Below are positions 51,982 through 60,412 of a stretch of 64,000 nt of DNA, piece by piece. Each line of letters opens with the position of its first letter. Positions within the stretch are counted from its first letter, which is position 1. A program made the position numbers and the translations under genes. A model generated the notes under the pieces. That model was not told the DNA's origin. It did not search any database and worked only from the letters and a program-made list of their open reading frames with translations. Origin of the DNA: Nitratireductor pacificus pht-3B (lineage in GTDB: Bacteria; Pseudomonadota; Alphaproteobacteria; Rhizobiales; Rhizobiaceae); the NCBI RefSeq assembly GCF_000300335.1, contig NZ_AMRM01000002.1, positions 248,001-312,000 on the forward strand. The letters run 5' to 3'.

Positions 51982-53148
51982 CTACCGCGCCGCCAGGGCA
52001 GCGACCAGCATCAGCACCGCCGCGAGCGCCGCAGCCGCCGGAAGGCCGAAATTCGCATAGAGCGGGCCGAACCCGAGCGTGCCGACAAAGGCGGCCAGAT
52101 AGGTCGCGGCGCTGTTGAGGCCCATGATGGCGCCACGCCGCGCCGGATCGATGGCGGTAAGCCGGACGATCAGCATGTTCAGGCCGAAATGATTGGCCAG
52201 CCCCCAGAGGAAGGCGATGGCCAGCATCGCCGCATAGGAGTGGGTGGCCGCGATCATCGCCACATAGACCGCTGCCACGGCCAGGAAAACGAAGGGCAGG
52301 AGGTTGCGCATCGCGAACTTCTGGACGGTCCGGTCGAGAAACACTGCGCCGCCGAAACCCATGCCGTAGACAAGGGTCATCAGCCCGTTGGCGCTGACCG
52401 GCTTGCCGAGCGCGCGGACCAGATGATCGCCGATATAGGCGTAGACGCCGTAGAAGGCGGCCATGAAGGCCCCGCAGGCGACGAGCAGCAGTCCCACGCC
52501 ACCGATGCGCAGCGTCGTCAGCGGCGCGGCCGCCGGCGTTTCGGACGTCACATCGCGCCGGCCATTGAGCGCGAGCGCCAGAAAGGCTCCGACTGCGAGC
52601 AGTAAGACCGCACCGAACACCGCGCGCCAGTGCAGGAAGTCGGCCAGAACCGCCGATAGCGATACGCCGGCGACAAGGCTCAGCGTCCAGCCGGTGAGCA
52701 CGATGCCCACGGTCTCCGTTTCGCGTCCGCGCGGCGCGACGTCCGCCGCGTTGCTGTAGATCGCCGGAAGCGCCACGCCGGCGGCGATGCCGGCGATCAG
52801 TTGCGCCGCCAGGAGCATTGCGACGACGGGCGCCAGCGCGCTGGCCGCGAGCGCCGCGGCGAGGACGGCAAAGGCGATGCGGAGCATTCTCCACGCGCCG
52901 ATCCGGTCGATATGGCGGGCGAGGAACAGGGCGCTCGCCGCCGTCCCCAGCCCGAATGCGGCCGATGCGGCCATGACCGCCTGCACCGAGACGCCGAGCG
53001 AACGCGACACTTCGGGCGCGATGGGCGAGAGCACGAGCGAGTTCGAGCCGATCACCGCCACCGCGCCGGTCAGGATGAAGACCATGGGCGGAATCCGCGC
53101 GTCGAGGGTGATGGCCGTTGTAGATGATTGTTGATTGATCTTCGACAT
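51982..53148 (-). CDS. MFS transporter, divergent from an Lrp-type regulator
   Basis: The 388-residue protein has twelve predicted helices and the MFS motif ALFLARHIDRIGAWRMLRI between helices 2 and 3. Its pattern is of the drug/sugar efflux DHA1 type. The divergent Lrp gene lies 51 bases away, so the exporter is probably controlled by it. The substrate may be an amino acid, as for other Lrp-linked exporters, which is inference. Confidence 0.88.
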   Translation of the reverse strand: MSKINQQSSTTAITLDARIPPMVFILTGAVAVIGSNSLVLSPIAPEVSRSLGVSVQAVMAASAAFGLGTAASALFLARHIDRIGAWRMLRIAFAVLAAALAASALAPVVAMLLAAQLIAGIAAGVALPAIYSNAADVAPRGRETETVGIVLTGWTLSLVAGVSLSAVLADFLHWRAVFGAVLLLAVGAFLALALNGRRDVTSETPAAAPLTTLRIGGVGLLLVACGAFMAAFYGVYAYIGDHLVRALGKPVSANGLMTLVYGMGFGGAVFLDRTVQKFAMRNLLPFVFLAVAAVYVAMIAATHSYAAMLAIAFLWGLANHFGLNMLIVRLTAIDPARRGAIMGLNSAATYLAAFVGTLGFGPLYANFGLPAAAALAAVLMLVAALAAR

Positions 53149-53199
53149 ACAGCGATAATGGCCGAATGATGTTAGGTATCAATCGGAAAATGCCGAACC

Positions 53200-53742
53200 A
53201 TGAAAGAAACAGATGACATTCGCCCGACGACGTCTGCACCCCAGCAGATCGACGCGATGGACCGAAGGATATTAGCCGCTCTGGTCGAGGACGCGACCGT
53301 CAGCTATGCCGATCTGGGTAAGCGCGTCGGTCTTTCCGCGCCTGCGGCCCACGAGCGGGTCAAGCGGCTGAAGCGCAGCGGCGTGATCCAGCGCATGGCG
53401 GCGCTGATCGAGCCCAAGGCGGTGGGCAAGGGCCTCCTGGCCTTCGTCCATGTCGACACGCGCGGCTGGGGCAAGTCACCGGCGCTGATGGCCGTTGCCA
53501 ACTATCCGGAGGTGGAGGAGGTCCATTCGGTGGCCGGCGACACCTGCATGCTTCTGAAGGTGCGGACCGAGAACACCCACGCGCTGGAGGGGCTGCTGGC
53601 GCAGATCTACGACGCGCCGGGCGTGCTCGCCACGCGCAGCTATGTGGTGCTCTCGACCTATCTGGAGCGGCCGCCGCAGCCGGGCATCACCGCCTCATGG
53701 CCGCGGCCGAAGGCCTCGCTGCCGGTTGCCGCCGCTCAGTAA
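53200..53742 (+). CDS. Lrp/AsnC family transcriptional regulator
   Basis: The 180-residue protein has an N-terminal helix-turn-helix ([21 protein letters not shown]) and a C-terminal RAM ligand domain ([19 protein letters not shown]). It overlaps the convergent truA end by seven bases. It probably regulates the adjacent exporter and itself. Confidence 0.92.
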   Translation: MKETDDIRPTTSAPQQIDAMDRRILAALVEDATVSYADLGKRVGLSAPAAHERVKRLKRSGVIQRMAALIEPKAVGKGLLAFVHVDTRGWGKSPALMAVANYPEVEEVHSVAGDTCMLLKVRTENTHALEGLLAQIYDAPGVLATRSYVVLSTYLERPPQPGITASWPRPKASLPVAAAQ

Positions 53743-54479
53743 TCGACCTTGACCAGATAAAGCCCGTGCGGCGGGGCGACGGGGCCGCAGGCCTTGCGGT
53801 CGCGTGCCTCCAGCGCCCGGGTCACGTCGGCGGCGGTCCAGCCGCCTTCGCCGACCCGCTTCAGCGTACCGGCGAAGGAGCGCACCTGGTTGTGCAGGAA
53901 GGAACGCGCCGAGGCGCGGATTTCCACCATTTCGCCGTCGCGCGTCACATCGAGGCGTTCCAGCGTCTTGATGGGGCTTTTCGCCTGGCACTGCGCCGCG
54001 CGGAACGTCGTGAAGTCGTAGGTGCCGACGAGCCGCTGCGCCGCCGCGTGCATGGCCTCGGCATCGAGCGGTGCCGCCACGTGCCAGGCATGCACACGCC
54101 CCACGGTCAGCGGCGGGCGGCGGTTGTGGATGCGGTAGAGATAATGCCGGCCCTTGGCGGAGAAGCGGGCGTCGAAATCGCCGGCGACCTCCTCCGCGGC
54201 GATGATCGCGACCGTCTCGTCGGCCATCGCCAGATGCGCGTTGAGTGCGTTCTGCACGGTCCGGCCGGTCCAGTGGCGCGACAGGTCGAAATGGGCCACC
54301 TGCGCCAGCGCATGCACGCCCGTATCGGTCCGTCCCGCGCCGAACAGCGTCACCGTCTCGCCGGAGAACGCGGCGATGGCCGTTTCGATTGCCGCCTGCA
54401 CGCTGTGGTGATTGGCCTGGCGCTGCCAGCCGAAATAGGGGCCGCCATCATATTCGATGTCGATGCGGAAGCGCGGCAT
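53736..54479 (-). CDS. truA: tRNA pseudouridine(38-40) synthase TruA
   Basis: The 247-residue enzyme makes pseudouridine at tRNA positions 38-40. The catalytic Asp is in [15 protein letters not shown], and the N-terminus [12 protein letters not shown] and later SFLHNQVR complete the family pattern. It follows fmt with a 2-base gap. Confidence 0.96.
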   Translation of the reverse strand: MPRFRIDIEYDGGPYFGWQRQANHHSVQAAIETAIAAFSGETVTLFGAGRTDTGVHALAQVAHFDLSRHWTGRTVQNALNAHLAMADETVAIIAAEEVAGDFDARFSAKGRHYLYRIHNRRPPLTVGRVHAWHVAAPLDAEAMHAAAQRLVGTYDFTTFRAAQCQAKSPIKTLERLDVTRDGEMVEIRASARSFLHNQVRSFAGTLKRVGEGGWTAADVTRALEARDRKACGPVAPPHGLYLVKVDY

Positions 54480-54481
54480 GG

Positions 54482-55417
54482 TCAGGCGAGCCTCGTTCCA
54501 CGCGGCAGTTGCGCGCCGCGCAGGAAATCCTCCGCCAGCATTGGCTTGCCGCCGGCGCGCTGCAACTCGACAAGCCGCACCGCGCCCTGGCCGCAGGCGA
54601 TGGTCAGCGCGTCGTCGAGCGCCGTGCCCGCCGCGCCGCTGCCCGCAACCAGGCGCGAGCGCAGCAGCTTCACCCGTTCGGCCTTGCCTCCAAGCGGCAT
54701 CTCGCACCAGGCGCCGGGGAAGGGCGAAAGGCCGCGAATGTGGTTGTGAACCGTCTCCGCCGGCTGCGACCAGTCAACCCGCGTCTCCTCCTTGAGGATC
54801 TTCTTGGCATAGGTCGCGCCATCGTCCGGCTGCGGCGTGAGCGACAGCGCGCCGTCTCCCAGCGCCCGCATCGCATCGGCCATCAGGGTGGCGCCGGTCT
54901 CCTTCATGATGTCGTGCAGCGCGCCGCCGGTCATGTCGGCGCCGATGGCCACGCGCGCGGTCATCGCCACCGGCCCGGTGTCCAGCCCCTCATCCATCTT
55001 CATCACCATCATGCCGGTTTCCCGGTCGCCGGCCATGATCGCCCGCTGGAGCGGCGCGGCACCCCGCCAGCGCGGCAGAAGCGATGCATGGCCGTTGAAG
55101 CAGCCGAGCCTGGTGCCCTCGAGAATGGGTTTCGGCAGCAGAAGCCCGTAGGCGACGACCACGGCGGCGTCGGCTTCGAGCGCGCGGAAGGCCGCCTGCT
55201 CGTCCTCGCCCTTCAGCGATGTCGGCGTCCGCACGGGGAGGCCGAGCGCCTCGGCGGTCTGATGCACGGGCGACTTGGTCAGTTCCAGCCCGCGCCGTCC
55301 CGCGGGCCTCGGCGGCTGGGCGTAGACGGCAGCGATGTCATGCCCCGCCGCCGCCAGCGCCTGCAGCGTTGGCACGGAAAAGTCCGGTGTTCCCATGAAG
55401 ATCAGGCGAAGAGGCAT
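54482..55417 (-). CDS. fmt: Methionyl-tRNA formyltransferase
   Basis: This 311-residue enzyme formylates initiator Met-tRNA with 10-formyl-tetrahydrofolate. [15 protein letters not shown], the active-site [20 protein letters not shown] and the [11 protein letters not shown] stretch are complete. It is paired with truA and, beyond a repeat, def. Usually def, fmt and truA form one unit. Confidence 0.96.
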   Translation of the reverse strand: MPLRLIFMGTPDFSVPTLQALAAAGHDIAAVYAQPPRPAGRRGLELTKSPVHQTAEALGLPVRTPTSLKGEDEQAAFRALEADAAVVVAYGLLLPKPILEGTRLGCFNGHASLLPRWRGAAPLQRAIMAGDRETGMMVMKMDEGLDTGPVAMTARVAIGADMTGGALHDIMKETGATLMADAMRALGDGALSLTPQPDDGATYAKKILKEETRVDWSQPAETVHNHIRGLSPFPGAWCEMPLGGKAERVKLLRSRLVAGSGAAGTALDDALTIACGQGAVRLVELQRAGGKPMLAEDFLRGAQLPRGTRLA

Positions 55418-55482
55418 GCCATTCCTGCAATTCTGGTGAGGCGGGATCGCGCCTGCGGGGCGCCAGCCTTGACGACCGGTCT

Positions 55483-55584
55483 TAGAGCATCGAGCCGAAA
55501 AGTGGAATCCGGTTTTCGGTTGCGCCGATGCTCATCGGTTGTCCGGATCGTCCTCGTGCATCCGACGGGACGCGCGGCGATCTA
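55483..55584. repeat. Dispersed palindromic repeat, family B copy 2
   Basis: It begins TAGAGC, has CCGAAAAGTGGAATCCGG and a TTTTCGG arm, then GGATCGTCCTCGTGC and ends GCGATCTA. Copy 1 is at 47791-47881. The final CTA is the complement of the def stop codon TAG, the same placement as in copy 1. It separates def from fmt. Confidence 0.75.
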
Positions 55585-56112
55585 GCCCACCATGCGGGCG
55601 GGCGGGCGGTCCTTGGCCAGCTTCCGGAACTTGCGCACCACCATGTCTCGCTTCAGCTTCGACAGGTAGTCGATGAACAGGACGCCGTTCAGGTGGTCGA
55701 TCTCGTGCTGCAGGCAGGTGGCGAGCAGGCCGTCCGCCTCGATCGTCTGCTGCTTGCCGTCGCGGTCGGTGAAGTTCACCGTCACCGCGGCCGGGCGTTC
55801 CACTTCCGCGTAATAGTCCGGGATGGAGAGGCAGCCTTCCTCATGCACGTTGAGTGCTGTCGAGCGGGCGACGATCTCCGGGTTGATCACCACCAGCGGC
55901 GCCGGTTCCTCGTCCTTGTCGGCAACGTCGATCACCAGCATCCGCAGCGGTTCGCCCACCTGGATGGCGGCGAGCCCGATGCCGGGCGCGTCATACATGG
56001 TCTCCAGCATATCGTCGGCGAAGGCGCGCAGGGCGTCGTCGATGCGTTCCACCGGTTTGGAGGCTTCGCGCAGGATCGGGTCTGGAAGCAGGACGAGGGG
56101 GCGAATGGTCAT
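55582..56112 (-). CDS. def: Peptide deformylase
   Basis: The 176-residue metalloenzyme removes the N-formyl group. The three family motifs are [19 protein letters not shown] and QHEIDHLNG, with the metal ligands Cys and two His. It should be functional. It is divergent from rmuC. Confidence 0.97.
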   Translation of the reverse strand: MTIRPLVLLPDPILREASKPVERIDDALRAFADDMLETMYDAPGIGLAAIQVGEPLRMLVIDVADKDEEPAPLVVINPEIVARSTALNVHEEGCLSIPDYYAEVERPAAVTVNFTDRDGKQQTIEADGLLATCLQHEIDHLNGVLFIDYLSKLKRDMVVRKFRKLAKDRPPARMVG

Positions 56113-56209
56113 GCCCGTCAGGTAATCGCTGGCAGGAGGAACGTCAATACGAAACCCTTGTTCACGGTTTGGTCTTATGATCGCATCACGAATCGTCTAG
56201 TGTGGCCGG

Positions 56210-57481
56210 ATGAACCAGATTTCCGACGTGTTTTCCCTTCCGGTGGCGCAGCTCGGCGCCAGCACCTTCACGCTCGGCCAGTTCCTGCTGGCCGGCGGCG
56301 TCCTGTTCGTCCTCCTGCTGGTCGGGCTCGTCGCGGCGCTGTGGCGCTCGGCGCGGGCGCGCGCCGTGGCCGCGGTTCAGGCCGCCGAGCACGCCCGCGA
56401 CGCCGAGGCGCGCATGGCCGAGCTGACGCGGGCGCAGGCCGAGTTGCAGGGGCGCATGGGATCCATCGCCGAAGTGTTCGGTTCCCGCCAGGCGGAACTC
56501 ACCAAGGCGATCTCCGAACGGCTCGACGGCATGACTTCGCGGCTCGGCAATTCGATCACCGAGCAGACGAAATCGACGCATGAGAACCTCGCAAAACTGC
56601 AGGAGAGGCTGGCCGTGATCGACACGGCGCAGAACAACATCCAGTCGCTTGCCGGGCAGGTGGTGCAGCTGCAGCAGATCCTTTCCAACAAGCAGACCCG
56701 CGGTGCGTTCGGCCAGTCGCGCATGGAGGCGATCATCGCCGACGGCCTGCCGCACACGGCCTATGAGTTCCAGGCGACCCTGTCGAACGGCAGCCGCCCC
56801 GATTGCCTGGTGAAGATGCCGAACGACACGCCGTCGCTGGTGATCGACGCGAAATTCCCGCTGGAAGCCTGGAACGCCATACGCGCCGCGTCGGAAGGCG
56901 AGGGCGGCAGCGCCGAGGCGCGCAAGGCGGCCGAAACCGCCTTTCGCCGCGATGTCGAGGTGCATATCAAGGCGATCGCGGACAAATACCTGCTGACCGG
57001 CGAGACGCAGGACACGGCCTTCATGTTCGTGCCGTCGGAATCGATCTTCGCCGAGATTCACGAGAATTTCGAGACGCTGGTGCAGCGTGCGCACCGCGCC
57101 CGCGTGGTCATCGTCTCGCCGTCCCTGCTGATGCTGTCGATCCAGGTGATCCAGGCGGTGCTGAAGGATGCGCGCATGCGCGAGCAGGCGCATCTGATCC
57201 AGGCCGAGGTGGTGCGGCTGATGGAAGATGTCGGCCGCCTCGACGACCGCGTGCGCAAGCTGCAGACCCATTTCATGCAGGCGAACAAGGACATCGACCT
57301 GATCCTCACCTCGACCGACAAGGTGACGAAACGCGGCGCCCGGATCGAGGCGCTGGAGCTCGGGGCGCCCGAGGGTGGCAAAGCGGCGGAAGGCGGAGAG
57401 CGTTCCGCCGGAAAGCCCTCACTCGGCGGCGAGGGCGGTCCCGGGTCGGGCCAACTGCGCCTGCGCGTCGTGGACGAATAA
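56210..57481 (+). CDS. rmuC: DNA recombination protein RmuC
   Basis: The 423-residue protein has one N-terminal membrane helix (FLLAGGVLFVLLLVGLVAAL), a long coiled coil, and the RmuC nuclease-like domain (LVIDAKFPLEAWNAIRAA, then DTAFMFVPSESIFAEI). RmuC is linked to limiting inversions and phage defence in other bacteria, but the mechanism is not settled. The C-terminus is Gly/Glu-rich and poorly conserved. Confidence 0.93.
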   Translation: MNQISDVFSLPVAQLGASTFTLGQFLLAGGVLFVLLLVGLVAALWRSARARAVAAVQAAEHARDAEARMAELTRAQAELQGRMGSIAEVFGSRQAELTKAISERLDGMTSRLGNSITEQTKSTHENLAKLQERLAVIDTAQNNIQSLAGQVVQLQQILSNKQTRGAFGQSRMEAIIADGLPHTAYEFQATLSNGSRPDCLVKMPNDTPSLVIDAKFPLEAWNAIRAASEGEGGSAEARKAAETAFRRDVEVHIKAIADKYLLTGETQDTAFMFVPSESIFAEIHENFETLVQRAHRARVVIVSPSLLMLSIQVIQAVLKDARMREQAHLIQAEVVRLMEDVGRLDDRVRKLQTHFMQANKDIDLILTSTDKVTKRGARIEALELGAPEGGKAAEGGERSAGKPSLGGEGGPGSGQLRLRVVDE

Positions 57482-57539
57482 TTCGATCATTTTCGAAATA
57501 GGATTGACCGGCGGCCCTGCCCGGCATACCGCTGTTTCC

Positions 57540-57854
57540 ATGAAACTCGAAACAGCAGCCTCCCAGCTCGAAGCGCTGGGCAATCCCGTTCGCCTGCGCC
57601 TTTACCGTCTGCTGGTCCGGGCGGGCGATGAAGGCCTGCCGGTCGGCCGCCTGCAGGAGAAGCTGGGGCTGCCGGCTTCCACCCTGTCGCATCATTGCAA
57701 GCGGCTCGACGAAGCCGGGCTGATGACGCGCGAGCGGCAGGGCACGACGCTGCTCTGCCGGGCGCACTATCCGGCGATGCGCGCGCTGATCGGCTTCCTG
57801 GACGACGAGTGCTGTGCCGACAGCTCGCGGCCAGCGGATGACGGGAAGCGTTGA
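57540..57854 (+). CDS. ArsR-family transcriptional regulator with C-terminal vicinal cysteines
   Basis: The 104-residue winged helix-turn-helix protein has LGLPASTLSHHCKRLDEAGL as its recognition helix. The classical ELCVCDL metal box is absent. Instead vicinal Cys91-Cys92 lie near the C-terminus (FLDDECCADS), the arrangement of ArsR proteins from Agrobacterium and Acidithiobacillus that bind As(III) at the C-terminal end. The start at 57540 is chosen for its length. It overlaps nothing and its TGA lies one base before the MFS ATG. Confidence 0.9.
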   Translation: MKLETAASQLEALGNPVRLRLYRLLVRAGDEGLPVGRLQEKLGLPASTLSHHCKRLDEAGLMTRERQGTTLLCRAHYPAMRALIGFLDDECCADSSRPADDGKR

Positions 57855-57855
57855 C

Positions 57856-59091
57856 ATGACGGGCGGGGCGTCGGCCGGCGGCTATCGCCGCTTCGTCACG
57901 GCGCTCGGCATCGCGCAGATATGCTCGTGGGGTTCGATCTACTACAGCTTTCCGCTGATCGCCGAGGCGATGCGCGCCGATCTCGGCTGGTCGAAGCCGG
58001 CGCTTTATGGTGCCGGCACGCTCGGCCTGTTGCTCGCCGGGCTTGCCGCCTATCCCGTCGGCGCCGCCATCGACCGGGGTCATGGCCGCTGGGTGATGAG
58101 CCTTGCCTCCCTCGCCGCCGGCATTCTCTACCTTTGCTGGTCGCAGCTCGACGATCTCGGGCTGTTCTACATCGTCGTTCCGCTGCTCGGCGGCCTGCAG
58201 GCGGCGACGCTCTACGAACCGGCCTTCGCCGTCGTCGCCAGGCGCGTCGGCGCCGGGGAGGCGCGCCGCGCCATCACCGCGCTGACCCTGTGGGGCGGTT
58301 TCGCCAGCACCATATTCGTGCCGATGGTCCAGTGGTTGATCGGGACGCTCGATTGGCGCGGCGCGCTCATGGTTCTGGGCGCGATCAACGCCTTCGTCTG
58401 CGGCGGGCTCTATTTCGCGGCGATCGACGCCCGACATGATCTGAAGGCCGCGCCTGCCGTATCGCAGGAAAGGTCCCGGCCGGCCGCCGACCGGGCCGCA
58501 ATCGCCCTGGCGTTCCGCCAGCCGGCTTTCTGGGCGCTGATGCTGTTTGCCGTGTTCTACGCGGCCGCCTTCGCCAGCCTCAGCTTTCACCTCTACCCGC
58601 TGCTTCTGGAGCGTGGGCTGAGCGCCGCGCAGGTGGTGACCGTCGTCGCCGTCATCGGTCCGGCGCAGGTCGCCGGCCGCATCGCCATCTGGATGCTGGC
58701 GCCCGACGCGCCGGTGCGCCGCATCGGCTCCGCCATCGTCGTCGTCTTCCCGCTGGTGATCCTCGGCTATATCTTCGCGCCGCCGCATCTCGTCCTGATC
58801 GCGGCCATCGCCGCCGCCTATGGCGCCGCGAACGGCATGATGACCATCGTGCGCGGCCTCGCCGTGCCGGAAATGGTGAGCCGCGAGGCCTATGGCGCGA
58901 TCAACGGCGCGCTGGTGGCGCCGGCGCGCATGGTCGAGGCCGTGGCGCCGCTCGGCGTGGCCATGATCTGGGCCGCAAGCGGCGGCTACGACACGGTGTT
59001 GCTGGTGATCCTCGCCGCCGCATTGATCATGATGGCGGCATTCTGGAGCGCTGCACGGTTCGCGCGGCGCGCCGGTCCGCGCCGACCATAG
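57856..59091 (+). CDS. MFS transporter paired with ArsR
   Basis: The 411-residue protein has twelve predicted helices, with GGFASTIFVPMVQWLIG and a loop of charged residues between helices 6 and 7. ArsR control and the tight spacing suggest metalloid export, as for ArsK-type MFS proteins of Agrobacterium. I cannot assign it to ArsK from sequence alone, and other substrates are possible. No arsenate reductase or ArsB is present. Confidence 0.85.
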   Translation: MTGGASAGGYRRFVTALGIAQICSWGSIYYSFPLIAEAMRADLGWSKPALYGAGTLGLLLAGLAAYPVGAAIDRGHGRWVMSLASLAAGILYLCWSQLDDLGLFYIVVPLLGGLQAATLYEPAFAVVARRVGAGEARRAITALTLWGGFASTIFVPMVQWLIGTLDWRGALMVLGAINAFVCGGLYFAAIDARHDLKAAPAVSQERSRPAADRAAIALAFRQPAFWALMLFAVFYAAAFASLSFHLYPLLLERGLSAAQVVTVVAVIGPAQVAGRIAIWMLAPDAPVRRIGSAIVVVFPLVILGYIFAPPHLVLIAAIAAAYGAANGMMTIVRGLAVPEMVSREAYGAINGALVAPARMVEAVAPLGVAMIWAASGGYDTVLLVILAAALIMMAAFWSAARFARRAGPRRP

Positions 59092-59175
59092 CCTGCTCGC
59101 ACCGGGACGTAGCGCTTGGCGAAACGCCGCCGGGCCTGCTATGCGGGAAGGTGAAGAATGGGAGGATGTTCAAGC

Positions 59176-60132
59176 ATGTATCGTTTAGCCACCAGTTTCG
59201 CCCTGGCCCTGGCCGTCGGCGCTTCCGCCGTCGCAGCCCAAGCGGAGACCCGCGTCACCTACAAATCCGCCAAGGCTGGCTCGTCCTATTACCAGATGGG
59301 CGTCGAGATCGCCGAGGCGATGAAGAAGGGGACGGATGGCAACATCATCGTCACCATCGAGGAAAGCCAGGGCTCGGTCCAGAACGTGATGGAGGTGCGG
59401 GCGCGCGGCGGCGACTACGTCTTCACCACGCCGCCCGCCCTGGTCGGCGCGGCCGAGAAGGCCGCCGGCGCCTTCGAGGGCAAGGGCGATCCGAAATTCG
59501 CCGAGATTCGCGCCCTGTTCCCGATCCCCTCGCTGACGATGCATTTCGTGATGTCGAAGGCGTCGGGCGCCGCCGATTTCGCCGGCATGGAAGGCAAGAC
59601 CGTCCTGCTCGGCAAAGGATCCTTCGGGGCGACCGAGGGCGAGAAATATCTCTCCCTGTTCGGCCTCGAGGGCAAGGTGAAGATCGCCGACGCCGAGCTG
59701 TCGAACGCGGTGGCCGCGCTTAAGAACGGCCAGATCGACGGTTTCGTCACCGCCGGCTCCTGGCCCGCGCCGAACGTCGTCGAGGCGGCGGCCAGCGTGG
59801 ATGTGAACATCCTCTCGCTGACGCCCGAGCAGGTGGCCGAGACCAAGCGCGCCTCGCTGACCATCCCCGCCGGCACCTATGCCGGGCAGGAGGCCGACAT
59901 CGTCACCACCTCGCTTCCCGTGGTCGCCTATACGACGAGCGCGATGGACGAGGAAACGGCCTATCAGCTCACCAGGACCTTCTGGGACCAGAAGGAGGCG
60001 ATGGGCGGCTCGGCACCGTGGTGGAAAGGCGTCGACAAGGCGCTGATGGTCAACATCACCGGCAAGCTGCATCCGGGCGCCGTGCGCTACTACAAGGAAG
60101 CGGGTTTCGAGCTGACCGAAGGGCAGATGTAG
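59176..60132 (+). CDS. TAXI-type TRAP transporter solute-binding protein
   Basis: The 318-residue exported protein has a signal peptide (SFALALAVGASAVAAQAET) and the TAXI motifs: SAKAGSSYYQMGVEIAEAM, GSVQNVMEVRARGGDYVF and a late SLTIPAGTYAGQEADI. ATG 59176 is chosen because GGGAGGA precedes it, and the ATG at 59158 would give a longer non-signal start. It binds a substrate in the periplasm for the fused permease downstream. The ligand is unknown. Confidence 0.9.
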   Translation: MYRLATSFALALAVGASAVAAQAETRVTYKSAKAGSSYYQMGVEIAEAMKKGTDGNIIVTIEESQGSVQNVMEVRARGGDYVFTTPPALVGAAEKAAGAFEGKGDPKFAEIRALFPIPSLTMHFVMSKASGAADFAGMEGKTVLLGKGSFGATEGEKYLSLFGLEGKVKIADAELSNAVAALKNGQIDGFVTAGSWPAPNVVEAAASVDVNILSLTPEQVAETKRASLTIPAGTYAGQEADIVTTSLPVVAYTTSAMDEETAYQLTRTFWDQKEAMGGSAPWWKGVDKALMVNITGKLHPGAVRYYKEAGFELTEGQM

Positions 60133-60220
60133 GGTCCTGTTGCCCCTCCTCCGCCCTTGGGAGCAGCACAATCGCATATGGTTTCTCTCGCAGGCTTCGC
60201 CTGCGACCCCCACCCTCGGT

Positions 60221-60288
60221 CCCTCCCCTCAAGGGGGAGGGAAGAAAGTCCCTGCGCTCGATGATCCCCCTCCCCCTTGAGGGGAGGG
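60221..60288. repeat. 21-bp perfect inverted repeat in the TRAP intergenic region
   Basis: The arms 60221-60241 and 60268-60288 are exact reverse complements, with a 26-base loop. Outer sequences pair loosely too. The two arms (CCCTCCCC...GGGGAGGG pattern) are typical of dispersed GC-rich inverted repeats of alphaproteobacterial genomes. It separates the binding-protein and permease genes, so it may adjust their expression ratio. Confidence 0.75.
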
Positions 60289-60412
60289 GTAAGGGGTGGG
60301 GGTACCGCACCGCCCTATGCGATTGCCCCGTCCTTGAGGAAGAGACGCCCGGGGGGGCAGAGGGGGATAAGGGGCGCGAAACTTTCAATCACCCAGTCCA
60401 GAACCCGACCCG

